This document shows positions 20,126 to 28,079 of a stretch of 64,000 nucleotides of DNA, one piece after another. The translations under genes and the position numbers were made by a program. How positions within the stretch are numbered: the stretch's first letter is position 1; the number at the start of each line of letters is the position of its first letter. The stretch is from Dehalococcoidia bacterium (GTDB lineage: Bacteria; Chloroflexota; Dehalococcoidia; Lucifugimonadales; UBA1123): positions 203,644-267,643 of the forward strand of contig JAGWBK010000001.1 of NCBI GenBank assembly GCA_021295915.1, in the 5' to 3' direction. Under the pieces are notes generated by a model, which worked only from the letters and a program-made list of their open reading frames with translations, was not told the DNA's origin and did not search any database.

Positions 20126-20154
20126 GCGACATTTTCTGTCCGTCAGGTTCTGAG

Positions 20155-22629
20155 TTAGTTGGCGACGATATTCACCAGGCGACCCGGTACGTAGATCACG
20201 CGGCGGACCTCCTTGCCCTCAGTGTGAGTCTTGGCTCTATCGGACTCTAACGCCCTTGCCTTGGCGTCTTCTTCAGAGATGTCCGCTGGCACATCGATCC
20301 GGTCCCGCAGACGACCGTTGACCTGCACGACTAACGTGATCGTCTCGTCGGCGGCAAGATCTGCGTCCCACTCAGGCCAGGGCTGCTGGTGGACGCTGAA
20401 TGACTCGCCTATCTGGTCCCACATCTCCTCAGCAAGGAATGGTGTCACCGGTGACATCAATAGAGCCAGGCACTTAACAGCATCGGTCCACGCTTCGGAG
20501 TCGATCACACCCGCGTCCCACACCTGACCCAGAGAGTTGGAAAACTCCATCATGGACGCAATGGCGGTATTGAATTTGAACCGCTCAACATCTTCCGTGA
20601 CCTTCTTGATTGTCTGGTGCTGAAGGCGCCGCAGGCCATTTACCGCATCGGGATGCGTGTCCGACTCGTCCAGCAGGCTGGCATCGCGGGTTGTGAGGTC
20701 CCAGACTCGGTTGGTCCAGCGGGCCATCCCGTTTATGCCATCGTCGTTCCACTCCCCTCCAGCCTCCCACGGCCCCATGAACATCATGTAGGTGCGGACA
20801 ACGTCGCTGCCAACGTCGGACACGTAGGCATCGGGGGCAATCACGTTCCCCCTGGACTTGCTCATCTTCTGGTGGTTGAAGACGATGGTGCCCTGGTTCA
20901 CCAGCCGCACGAAGGGTTCATCGAAGTCGAGGTAGCCCAGGTCCCGCAGCGCCTTGACGAAGAAGCGCGCATAGAGCAGATGCATTACCGCATGCTCGAC
21001 GCCACCCGTATACTGATCTACGGCTCCCCACTGTCCCAGAGCATTGGGGTCGAACGGGCCGTCCTCGAAGTGAGGACTCGCATAGCGCAGGAAGTACCAC
21101 GACGAGTCGACAAATGTGTCCATCGTATCGGTCTCCCGCTTGGCGGGGCTGCCGCAGTCAGGACAGGTCGTGTTGACGAAGCCCTCGTGAAGGGCCAACG
21201 GTGAGTCGCCTGTGGGCAGGAACTCAGCGTCTTCTGGAAGCAGTACGGGCAGGTCCGAATCGGGCACCGGGGTTTCCCCACAATTCTCGCAGAATACGAT
21301 CGGTATGGGAGTACCCCAGTAACGCTGACGGCTTATGAGCCAGTCACGCATCCGGTAGTTGACTGACCTCTCTCCCCAACCGTTAGCCTCGACGAAATCG
21401 GCGATTCTTTCGAGGCCCTCAGCATTGGACATGCCATCGAACTGGCCTGAATTGACCTGCGTTCCCGGCTCAATATAGGCCTCTTCGAGGTCGGACCCAT
21501 CCCAGTCAGGAGGAGCGATCACGGTACGAATGGGCAGGTCGTACTTCTTCGCGAACACGAAGTCGCGCTCGTCGTGCGCAGGAACGCCCATCACCATGCC
21601 CGTGCCGTAGCTCAGCAGGACGTAGTCCGCCACCAGGATTGGTACTCGCTCGCTGTTCAGCTTGTTGACTGCAAACGAGCCGGTGAATACGCCTGTCTTT
21701 TCTTTTTCGGTTGAAAGGCGCTCGATCTCAGTTTGGAGCCGCGCCTCTTCGACGTAGGCCTGGACTTCCTCCCGATGCTCGCTGGTTGTCAACTTGGCGA
21801 CGAGCGGATGCTCCGGGGCCAGCACGATGAACGTGACCCCGAACACGGTGTCGATTCGCGTCGTGAACGTGCGTATTGCCTTCTCTTCCAGTCCGTGCTC
21901 GGATATGTCGAAATCTACTTCAACACCCTCAGACCGCCCGATCCAGTTCGTCTGCATTGCGTTGATGCGGTCAGGCCAGTCCATCTTGGAGTGATCGAGC
22001 AGTTCATCCGCATAGTCGGTAATCTTGAAGAACCACTGCTCCATGTCCCTGTGGACCACTGACGTGTCGCACCTCTCGCACAGGCCATTAACGACCTGCT
22101 CGTTGGCCAGCACGGTCTGACAGGACGGGCACCAGTTGACAGGAGCGTCGGATCTGTAGGCGAGGCCATTCTTGTAGAGCTGCAGGAAGAACCACTGGTT
22201 CCACCTGTAGTAGTCAGGCGTACACGTAACCACTTCGCGGTCCCAGTCGTACATCGGCCCCATCGATCGTAGCTGACGACGCATGTTTTCGATGTTGGAC
22301 ATGGTCCATTTATGCGGATGGATGCCGTTTTTGATGGCCGCGTTCTCGGCGTTCAGTCCGAAGGCGTCGAAGCCCATCGGGTGCAGAACGTTGTAGCCCT
22401 TCATTCGCATGAAACGGGCATGGACATCTGCGCCAGTCATCGCGAACCAGTGACCGACATGGAGGTCCCCAGACGGATACGGATACATGTGGAGCTCGTA
22501 CCACTTGGGACGCGGATCGTCGTCTTCAACGGTGTAGATCCCGCCTTCCTCCCAGCGATCGCTCCACCTCGTCTGCATGTCATGATGGTCGTATGACATT
22601 CGGGAACTATGCGATGCAGTAGTTGCCAT
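20155..22629 (-). CDS. leuS: Leucyl-tRNA synthetase
   Basis: This 824-residue class I synthetase charges tRNA-Leu. YPSGDLHVGHW near residue 52 is the HIGH-type motif and HQKMSKSRGNV near residue 585 the KMSKS motif. An editing domain and zinc-like Cys pairs (WCPSCQ, CERC; CENCG) are visible. The ATG at 22629 is used because GGAGAGAG lies upstream. Translating further upstream would run through the T-box terminator and specify non-homologous residues. Expression is probably controlled by uncharged tRNA-Leu through that leader. Confidence 0.95.
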   Translation of the reverse strand: MATTASHSSRMSYDHHDMQTRWSDRWEEGGIYTVEDDDPRPKWYELHMYPYPSGDLHVGHWFAMTGADVHARFMRMKGYNVLHPMGFDAFGLNAENAAIKNGIHPHKWTMSNIENMRRQLRSMGPMYDWDREVVTCTPDYYRWNQWFFLQLYKNGLAYRSDAPVNWCPSCQTVLANEQVVNGLCERCDTSVVHRDMEQWFFKITDYADELLDHSKMDWPDRINAMQTNWIGRSEGVEVDFDISEHGLEEKAIRTFTTRIDTVFGVTFIVLAPEHPLVAKLTTSEHREEVQAYVEEARLQTEIERLSTEKEKTGVFTGSFAVNKLNSERVPILVADYVLLSYGTGMVMGVPAHDERDFVFAKKYDLPIRTVIAPPDWDGSDLEEAYIEPGTQVNSGQFDGMSNAEGLERIADFVEANGWGERSVNYRMRDWLISRQRYWGTPIPIVFCENCGETPVPDSDLPVLLPEDAEFLPTGDSPLALHEGFVNTTCPDCGSPAKRETDTMDTFVDSSWYFLRYASPHFEDGPFDPNALGQWGAVDQYTGGVEHAVMHLLYARFFVKALRDLGYLDFDEPFVRLVNQGTIVFNHQKMSKSRGNVIAPDAYVSDVGSDVVRTYMMFMGPWEAGGEWNDDGINGMARWTNRVWDLTTRDASLLDESDTHPDAVNGLRRLQHQTIKKVTEDVERFKFNTAIASMMEFSNSLGQVWDAGVIDSEAWTDAVKCLALLMSPVTPFLAEEMWDQIGESFSVHQQPWPEWDADLAADETITLVVQVNGRLRDRIDVPADISEEDAKARALESDRAKTHTEGKEVRRVIYVPGRLVNIVAN

Positions 22630-22700
22630 CTGATAACTCTCTCCAACCGTTGGCAGCCTAACGGCTGACCACTTAGCTACCCGGCTCCCAACTCTCCAAC

Positions 22701-22729
22701 AAAAAAACCCGTCCCCTGCTAGGGACGGG
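22701..22729 (-). terminator. T-box intrinsic terminator of leuS
   Basis: On the minus strand CCCGTCCC pairs with GGGGACGGG around a five-base loop, followed by seven T residues. It lies just after the T-box sequence and about 70 nt before the leuS start, as expected for the terminator half of a T-box switch. Confidence 0.9.
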
Positions 22730-22940
22730 CCGTCGATTCGATACCCGCGGTACCACCCTGATTTCCGTCGCTTACGCAAACGGACGCTCATTGAGCTGTA
22801 ACGGTGCTAACCGTCCGACCTTAATGGTTACTTTCGGGCCGGAAGCTCGAGGGCGAGTTCAAGTCGGTCACTGCGCCGGGCTCTCACCTCTCCCCGGCTC
22901 TCTTGGGCCGATACCGACCTCTAATACTCCCTTTCGTAGC
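22701..22940 (-). promoter_or_regulatory. T-box riboswitch upstream of leuS
   Basis: The minus strand carries the nearly invariant T-box core AGGGTGGTACCGCGG (22759 to 22745) just before an intrinsic terminator. Upstream, AGGTCGG (22920-22914) and CCGACTT (22867-22861) close Stem I, with AGTA on its 5' side. On its 3' side GAACTC (22860-22855) presents CTC, a leucine codon, as the likely specifier. Known T-box leaders read tRNA charging: uncharged tRNA-Leu stabilises the antiterminator and allows leuS transcription. The specifier assignment is inferred from position and from the downstream gene. Confidence 0.9.
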
Positions 22941-22945
22941 CTGTG

Positions 22946-22975
22946 TCTATCTCGAAAACGCTAGCACAGCGTCAA
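22946..22975 (-). promoter_or_regulatory. Predicted promoter of leuS T-box transcript
   Basis: TTGACG (22975-22970 on the minus strand), an 18-nt spacer and a weak -10 GATAGA (22951-22946). Transcription would begin near 22940, immediately ahead of T-box Stem I. Confidence 0.45.
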
Positions 22976-23008
22976 AAGTAGAGTCAAGAAAAGTTGTCGG
23001 AATTCGTA

Positions 23009-23036
23009 TTGCCAATTCCCAAACTTGGGTTAGAAT
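23009..23036 (+). promoter_or_regulatory. Predicted promoter of the one-carbon gene block, with possible operator
   Basis: TTGCCA at 23009-23014, a 16-nt spacer and TAGAAT at 23031-23036. The spacer contains CCCAA-AC-TTGGG (23018-23029), a compact inverted repeat placed where a repressor could block polymerase. A leader of about 95 nt would precede the dehydrogenase start. Confidence 0.5.
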
Positions 23037-23139
23037 GCAAACACTAAGACAGACTTACATTCGCACCGACTTTCTGGCACTAGTCCACCACAGCAAACCA
23101 ACACCGGTTTCGACTTAGTACATGCGAAGGACGCTTGAG

Positions 23140-25608
23140 ATGGCTGACATCAAGCTGCCAGAGAGGGCCAGAGCCGTAATCGTCGGCGCAGGCATAGCCG
23201 GATGTAGCGTCGCCTACCACCTGGCAAAGCTGGGTTGGCGTGATGTAGTACTCGTCGATCAGGGTCCCCTATTCGAAACCGGGGGTTCCACGTCTCATGC
23301 CCCGGGTCTGGTCTTCCAGCTCAACGCGTCTAAGACCATGACCAACTTCTCGAGCTACACGGTGGACCTGTGGAAGCAGTTGGAACTGGCGGGCGAGCTC
23401 TGCGCCAATCCGGTGGGAAGCCTTGAGGTCGCCTGGACCGACGAGAGATTCACCGACCTGAAGCGCAAGGCTGGGTACGGCATGAGTTGGGGGGTCGAGG
23501 CCCACCTTATCAGTCCCAGCGAGGCCCGCGCCATGATTCCGATGCTTTCGGACCGCATAAAAGGCGCGCTGTACGTTCCGTCAGACATCCACACGAGGGC
23601 CACGAGGCCTGCAGAGGCGATGGCGAGGTATGCGGAGCAGAATGGTGCCTCACTCTTCGGCCATGTCGAAGTGACTGGCTTCAGCATCGAGAACGGCCGT
23701 GTCTGCGGTGTGCAGACAACACAGGGCGACATCGAGACAGACCTGGTGGTGGCCGCAGTAGGCATCTGGGCGCCGAAGCTCGGGGGATTGGCAGGTGTCT
23801 CCATACCGCTTTCCCCGATGGAGCACCTCTACGCTGTAACAACTCCCCTTCCCGGCCTCGCTGGAGCTATGGGGGAAGTCACCCAGCCGCTTCTCCGGCA
23901 CCAGGACGCGTCCATTTACTTCCGGCAGGAAGGCGAGAGCTACGGCATCGGCTCGTACAATCATGAGCCACTCCTCGTTGAGGCCAGCGACATTCTGCCC
24001 ATTGATGAGGCTCCAATTGCCCCTGCTGAGACGGAATTCACACCAGAACATTTCGAGAAGGCGATGACGGCTGCCGGCAAACTTCTCCCTGACCTCGAGG
24101 GAGTCGGGCTAACGCGTAAGTTCAACGGCATGTTTTCATTCACCCAGGACGGATTCCCCATTCTCGGAGAGTCTCCCAGTCTCAAGGGATTCTGGTCAGC
24201 ACAGGCCGTTTGGATCACTCACGCTGGTGGCGTCGGGAGAGCGGTTGCCGAGTGGATCGTCAACGGTGAACCTACAACCGACCTTCGAGAGTGCGACATC
24301 AGACGGTTCCATCCTCACGCGTTCAGTCGCCCCTACGTCAAGACAAGGTCTGCCCAGCAGTACCGCGAGGTGTACGACATCATTCACCCTCGTCAGCAGA
24401 TCGAGAACCCCAGGAATGTGAGGGTGACGCCGTTCTACACTCGACAGAAGGAATTGGGCGCCGTCTTCTTCGAGAACTCAGGCTGGGAGCGGCCTCAGTG
24501 GTACGACGCCAATGAGGGTCTGCTGGATTCCCTGACCGTCGCAGGAGAGTCGAGATCAGGCTGGGAGGCACGAGAGTGGTCTCCCACCGTGGCAGCGGAA
24601 CACGTTGCAGCTCGCGAACGCGTCGCCCTGTTCGACCTGACTCCGTTCGCCAAGTTCGAGGTCGACGGACCGGGTGCACTCAAGGGACTTCAACGCCTTG
24701 CTGCCAATCAGATGAACAAGCCTGTCGGATCGATTACATACACGCCGATGCTCACTCCCTCCGGAGGCATGAAATGCGACCTCACGATAACCCGACTCGC
24801 TGAGGACCGATTCATGGTGGTGACGGGCGGAGGAATGGGACTCCATGACCTGCACTGGATCGAGTCCCACATGCCGGACGACGGCTCTGTCAGTATCACC
24901 GACACCTCGTCGGGATCCTGCTGCATTGGTCTGTGGGGTCCCCGAGCGCGGGACCTGCTGAGCCGGGTGTGCGACGACGACCTATCAAACGACGGGTTCC
25001 CGTACATGACGGCAAAGCCCATTACCATCGCCGAAGTACCGGCGCTCGCGCTCCGCATCTCCTATGTTGGAGAACTCGGCTGGGAGATTTACACCCCCAG
25101 CGAACACGGCCTGAGGCTCTGGGACATACTGTGGGAGGCAGGCCAGCCGCTGGGCGTCATTGCCGCCGGTGGAGGAGCCTTTGATTCTCTGCGACTTGAG
25201 AAAGGCTACCGGCTGTGGGGCAACGACATCCACACTGAGTACAACCCATACGAGGCCGGGACGGGGTTCGCAGTTAGGATGCGAAAGGGTAACTTCATCG
25301 GAAGGGACGCCCTCAGAGAAGTCCGCTCGAACGGAGTGAAGCACAAGCTCTGCTGCATCACCCTGGACGACCCCAACGCAGTCGTCACGGGCAAGGAACC
25401 GATCGTCGACGGCGACGAAGTGCTCGGCTACGTAACAAGCGCGAACTACGGCCACTCAATCGGACGAGGCATCGTTTACGGCTACTTGCCAGTGGGCCAT
25501 GCCGAAGTGGGTACAAGTGTAGACGTGGTCTACTTTGGTGAACGTATGCAGGCCACGGTAGCTCAGGAACCGCTGTATGACCCGACCGGATCCAAGATGA
25601 AGGTGTAA
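23140..25608 (+). CDS. Dimethylglycine/sarcosine dehydrogenase-like FAD-GcvT fusion
   Basis: The protein has 822 residues. The N-terminal DAO domain starts with VIVGAGIAGCSVAYHLAKLGW and carries GSTSHAPGLV near residue 50, whose His aligns with the covalent flavin site of dimethylglycine dehydrogenases. A linker (about 390-450) leads to a GcvT-like aminomethyltransferase domain (about 470-750; FDLTPFAKFEVDGPGA, GELGWEIY) and its C-terminal barrel. In known members the demethylated carbon is passed to tetrahydrofolate as 5,10-methylene-THF. The ATG at 23140 follows AAGGA at 9 nt; an ATG 18 nt upstream lacks one. The substrate could be dimethylglycine, sarcosine or another methylamine. Confidence 0.85.
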   Translation: MADIKLPERARAVIVGAGIAGCSVAYHLAKLGWRDVVLVDQGPLFETGGSTSHAPGLVFQLNASKTMTNFSSYTVDLWKQLELAGELCANPVGSLEVAWTDERFTDLKRKAGYGMSWGVEAHLISPSEARAMIPMLSDRIKGALYVPSDIHTRATRPAEAMARYAEQNGASLFGHVEVTGFSIENGRVCGVQTTQGDIETDLVVAAVGIWAPKLGGLAGVSIPLSPMEHLYAVTTPLPGLAGAMGEVTQPLLRHQDASIYFRQEGESYGIGSYNHEPLLVEASDILPIDEAPIAPAETEFTPEHFEKAMTAAGKLLPDLEGVGLTRKFNGMFSFTQDGFPILGESPSLKGFWSAQAVWITHAGGVGRAVAEWIVNGEPTTDLRECDIRRFHPHAFSRPYVKTRSAQQYREVYDIIHPRQQIENPRNVRVTPFYTRQKELGAVFFENSGWERPQWYDANEGLLDSLTVAGESRSGWEAREWSPTVAAEHVAARERVALFDLTPFAKFEVDGPGALKGLQRLAANQMNKPVGSITYTPMLTPSGGMKCDLTITRLAEDRFMVVTGGGMGLHDLHWIESHMPDDGSVSITDTSSGSCCIGLWGPRARDLLSRVCDDDLSNDGFPYMTAKPITIAEVPALALRISYVGELGWEIYTPSEHGLRLWDILWEAGQPLGVIAAGGGAFDSLRLEKGYRLWGNDIHTEYNPYEAGTGFAVRMRKGNFIGRDALREVRSNGVKHKLCCITLDDPNAVVTGKEPIVDGDEVLGYVTSANYGHSIGRGIVYGYLPVGHAEVGTSVDVVYFGERMQATVAQEPLYDPTGSKMKV

Positions 25609-25613
25609 TACAG

Positions 25614-25631
25614 ATCCGAGTAGTATCGGAT
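25614..25631 (+). terminator. Small hairpin after the dehydrogenase gene
   Basis: ATCCGA and TCGGAT (6 bp, six-base loop) lie just after the stop codon. There is no T run, so it is at best a weak terminator or mRNA 3'-end structure. Confidence 0.3.
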
Positions 25632-25736
25632 ATTAGTCCGGTCAGGATGGAATCGCTCCTATCAACCCATTCGTAGAGTCAGTGAGTAGAAGCGCGTACA
25701 TTCCGCGCTCAGCAGTTGTGGCAGGAGGTGGTCTCG

Positions 25737-26987
25737 GTGGAAGAGTCGATAAGCCATACGGTAACAAGGCCTGGCAGACGGTCTGGTGATCCATGTGTCG
25801 ACATACCGGTTCCCGCTGAGCTTGCCACGATACCGGGTATCCCCCAAAAACCTGTTGACGTGGCCTTCTACAGCAGAGAGCATCCGCTCGAGTCTCAGGC
25901 CGTGTACAAATCCGCCGATCGCCAGTGGGCAGTCGTCCACCAGTCGACTGACATCGACGACTTCAGGAAGGGCCACGACGAGCGAATGGAGCCGATGTAC
26001 CAGGACGGGCTGGTGTCCGGCGACGTAGAGCCGACCGGTACGCCTGTCGCGGGCGAGGATCTAACGGATGGCATCCGTCAACTCGCCAGGGAGCTCGGAT
26101 TTGGTGAAGTTGGATTCGCCAAACACGACCGTCACTACACTTACTCGGGCAAGAAACGGTGGGCAAAGTTCGAGCACGCCATCTGTCTGGCTTACGAGCA
26201 GGACTACCGGATGACACAGTCAGGCCCGAGTCCAGAGGCGGACCAGGCGCGATTCGAGACCTACGAGTTCGAGCAAGCTGGATGCCTGAAGCTGGCTGAA
26301 TACATCAGGTCGAGGGGCTACCACGCGCAGGTCCACGATGGTTACGACTGCAGCGGCCCTTACATCCCAATGTTCGTCGAGGCGGGACTGGGACAGCTAG
26401 GCGCGAACGGTCAACTACTGTCACCACACTTCGGTTCGCGAGCGAGACTGATGCTAGTCACGACCAACGCTCCTGTCACATACGACACGCCCGAGGACTA
26501 CGGCATCCACAAGTTCTGCCAGGAGTGCCAGGTCTGCGTTAATCGCTGCCCAGGAAGGGCAATTTCACGAGACAAGGTCTGGTGGCGCGGGGTCGAGAAG
26601 AACAAGCTCATCTACGAACGCTGTCGCCCGATCATGGTTACCTATCACGGCTGTGCGGTCTGCATGATCGTCTGCCCCGTCCAGCGGTACGGGATGAAGC
26701 CGGTGATGGAACACTACGTGGAGACTGGAGAAGTGCTGGGGAAAGGCACTGAGAACCTCGAAGGTTACCCTTTGAAGGGCAAGGGACACTTCGGCCCTGG
26801 GGAACTGCCGAGCTTCGAAAGAGGGTTCTTCGATATCCCACAGGGTCGTGAGGAAGACTGGCTCTTCGAACAGTTCAAAGAAAAGCTTCGCTCATCTGGT
26901 GTTCCCGAAGAATCCGAATTGGTAGAATTCGCGTCCGTTGTGAAGAAAGTGCTGGATAAGGGCGAGACGACCTTCGACATCGCCTGA
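25737..26987 (+). CDS. Reductive-dehalogenase-like double-[4Fe-4S] protein
   Basis: The protein has 416 residues, using the GTG that follows AGGAGGT by 7 nt. Two ferredoxin-type clusters are visible: CQECQVCVNRCPG (about residues 261-273) and GCAVCMIVCPV (about 306-316), with a nearby RC supplying the remaining Cys. The preceding AGLGQLGANGQLLSPHFGSRARL matches the cobamide-proximal region of RdhA-type enzymes better than that of QueG. There is no Tat signal and no RdhB-like anchor gene, so it is cytoplasmic. It may be a cobamide-dependent reductase or demethylase-like enzyme working with the neighbouring folate genes; a dehalogenase function is not shown. Confidence 0.7.
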   Translation: MEESISHTVTRPGRRSGDPCVDIPVPAELATIPGIPQKPVDVAFYSREHPLESQAVYKSADRQWAVVHQSTDIDDFRKGHDERMEPMYQDGLVSGDVEPTGTPVAGEDLTDGIRQLARELGFGEVGFAKHDRHYTYSGKKRWAKFEHAICLAYEQDYRMTQSGPSPEADQARFETYEFEQAGCLKLAEYIRSRGYHAQVHDGYDCSGPYIPMFVEAGLGQLGANGQLLSPHFGSRARLMLVTTNAPVTYDTPEDYGIHKFCQECQVCVNRCPGRAISRDKVWWRGVEKNKLIYERCRPIMVTYHGCAVCMIVCPVQRYGMKPVMEHYVETGEVLGKGTENLEGYPLKGKGHFGPGELPSFERGFFDIPQGREEDWLFEQFKEKLRSSGVPEESELVEFASVVKKVLDKGETTFDIA

Positions 26988-27022
26988 GAAGTGGTTGAAG
27001 CCGACGGATTGTGGAGGCTCAA

Positions 27023-27895
27023 TTGCAGACGTTTTCCGAATCGCTGAAGTCCGGCAAGTTCGTAGTTACCACCGAGCTGAACCCTCCGAAGGGTACAGAC
27101 CTCCGAAGGCTGTTCAGGGAGGCCGATGCCCTCAGCGGCATGGTTGACGCATTCAACCTTACGGACTCCCCTGGCGCCAACATGTCGATGGCGCCCATCG
27201 CCGCTGCGCACCTGATGCGGGACCGCAACATTGAACCCATACTGCAGGTGACCGGTCGCGACCGTAATCGCATTGCGATCGAGGGAGAGATACTCGCGGC
27301 CGCCGCGCTGGGAGTCACCAATGTCCTGTGCATGAGCGGAGACCCCCCCGGCCGTGGCGATCACCCAGATGCGGTGGGAGTATTCGATCTCAGGGCTGAG
27401 ACGCTGCTAGAGGCCGTTTCAGCGATGAACTCAGGCACAGACATGTACGGCAACGACCTTAGGGGTACCCCGTCCATACTTGCGGGTGCCGTCGCCAATC
27501 CTGGCGCCGATGACCTGGACGTCGAGCTTGCCCGCATGGAGGAGAAGGTGCGCATGGGAGCGTCCTTCTTCCAGACCCAGGCAGTCTATGATGCCGCGAC
27601 GTTCCAGACGTTCATGGAAACCGCCCGGGGATTCGGAGTGCCCGTACTTGCCGGCATGATTGTCCTCAAGTCGGCGCGAATGGCGAGGTTTCTGGATGAG
27701 AATCTACCTGGTGTTTCAGTACCGGACAGCATAATCCAGGAGATGGACTCAGCAGATGTCCCGGCAGAGACCAGCATCGAAATCACTTCCCGTCTCATCC
27801 GAGATGTACGCGACATGTGCGACGGTACGCACATTATGGCCATCGGTTGGGAGTCCCGCATTCCCGAGATTCTGGAGGGATCCGGCCTGGTCTGA
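27023..27895 (+). CDS. Methylenetetrahydrofolate reductase family protein
   Basis: This 290-residue TIM-barrel flavoprotein is of the MetF type, which interconverts 5,10-methylene-THF and 5-methyl-THF. The N-terminal VVTTELNPPKG carries the family Glu, followed by LTDSPGANMSMAP, LCMSGDPPGRGDHP and ASFFQTQAVYD. The TTG at 27023 is favoured because GGAGG lies 5 nt upstream; a GTG at 27011 would put that site inside the gene. It follows the RdhA-like gene by 35 nt and precedes the DmdA-like gene. This suggests it handles the methyl or methylene groups made by its neighbours. Confidence 0.85.
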   Translation: MQTFSESLKSGKFVVTTELNPPKGTDLRRLFREADALSGMVDAFNLTDSPGANMSMAPIAAAHLMRDRNIEPILQVTGRDRNRIAIEGEILAAAALGVTNVLCMSGDPPGRGDHPDAVGVFDLRAETLLEAVSAMNSGTDMYGNDLRGTPSILAGAVANPGADDLDVELARMEEKVRMGASFFQTQAVYDAATFQTFMETARGFGVPVLAGMIVLKSARMARFLDENLPGVSVPDSIIQEMDSADVPAETSIEITSRLIRDVRDMCDGTHIMAIGWESRIPEILEGSGLV

Positions 27896-28079
27896 TTGAT
27901 AGCACCCAGGGTGTCTGATGAATCCCCGCCTCCTGGAATTCCAGAGAACTATGGGGATGTTGCGTCTTCCACCCTGCCCTTTCGTTCCACCCAACAAGTG
28001 AAAGGAGACAATTTGCACAAATCAAACAGCGGAATCACGTAGCGTTGTCAGATAAAGGCTGAACAGCTGGAGGAAAATA
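27896..28079 (+). other. Structured intergenic leader before the DmdA-like gene
   Basis: This 184-nt gap holds CACC/GGTG (27903-27913), then ATCCCC (27922-27927) pairing with GGGGAT (27953-27958) around the perfect 12-nt palindrome CTGGAATTCCAG (27933-27944). Further on, AAAGGAG (28001-28007) precedes a nine-codon TTG-initiated frame (28013-28042). It does not match a riboswitch class I can name. It could be processed RNA, an attenuator or a regulator-binding region. Confidence 0.4.

Noticed and set aside
20617-21204. Open frame of 195 codons opposite leuS
   Set aside because: It is a shadow of the leuS coding frame without start signals.
22630-22791. N-terminal extension of leuS by 54 residues
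   Set aside because: It would translate through the T-box terminator and T tract and is not homologous to LeuRS.
27896-28079. Tetrahydrofolate, glycine or SAM riboswitch
   Set aside because: The stems seen do not match the conserved cores of these classes as I know them, so it is reported only as an unassigned structured leader.
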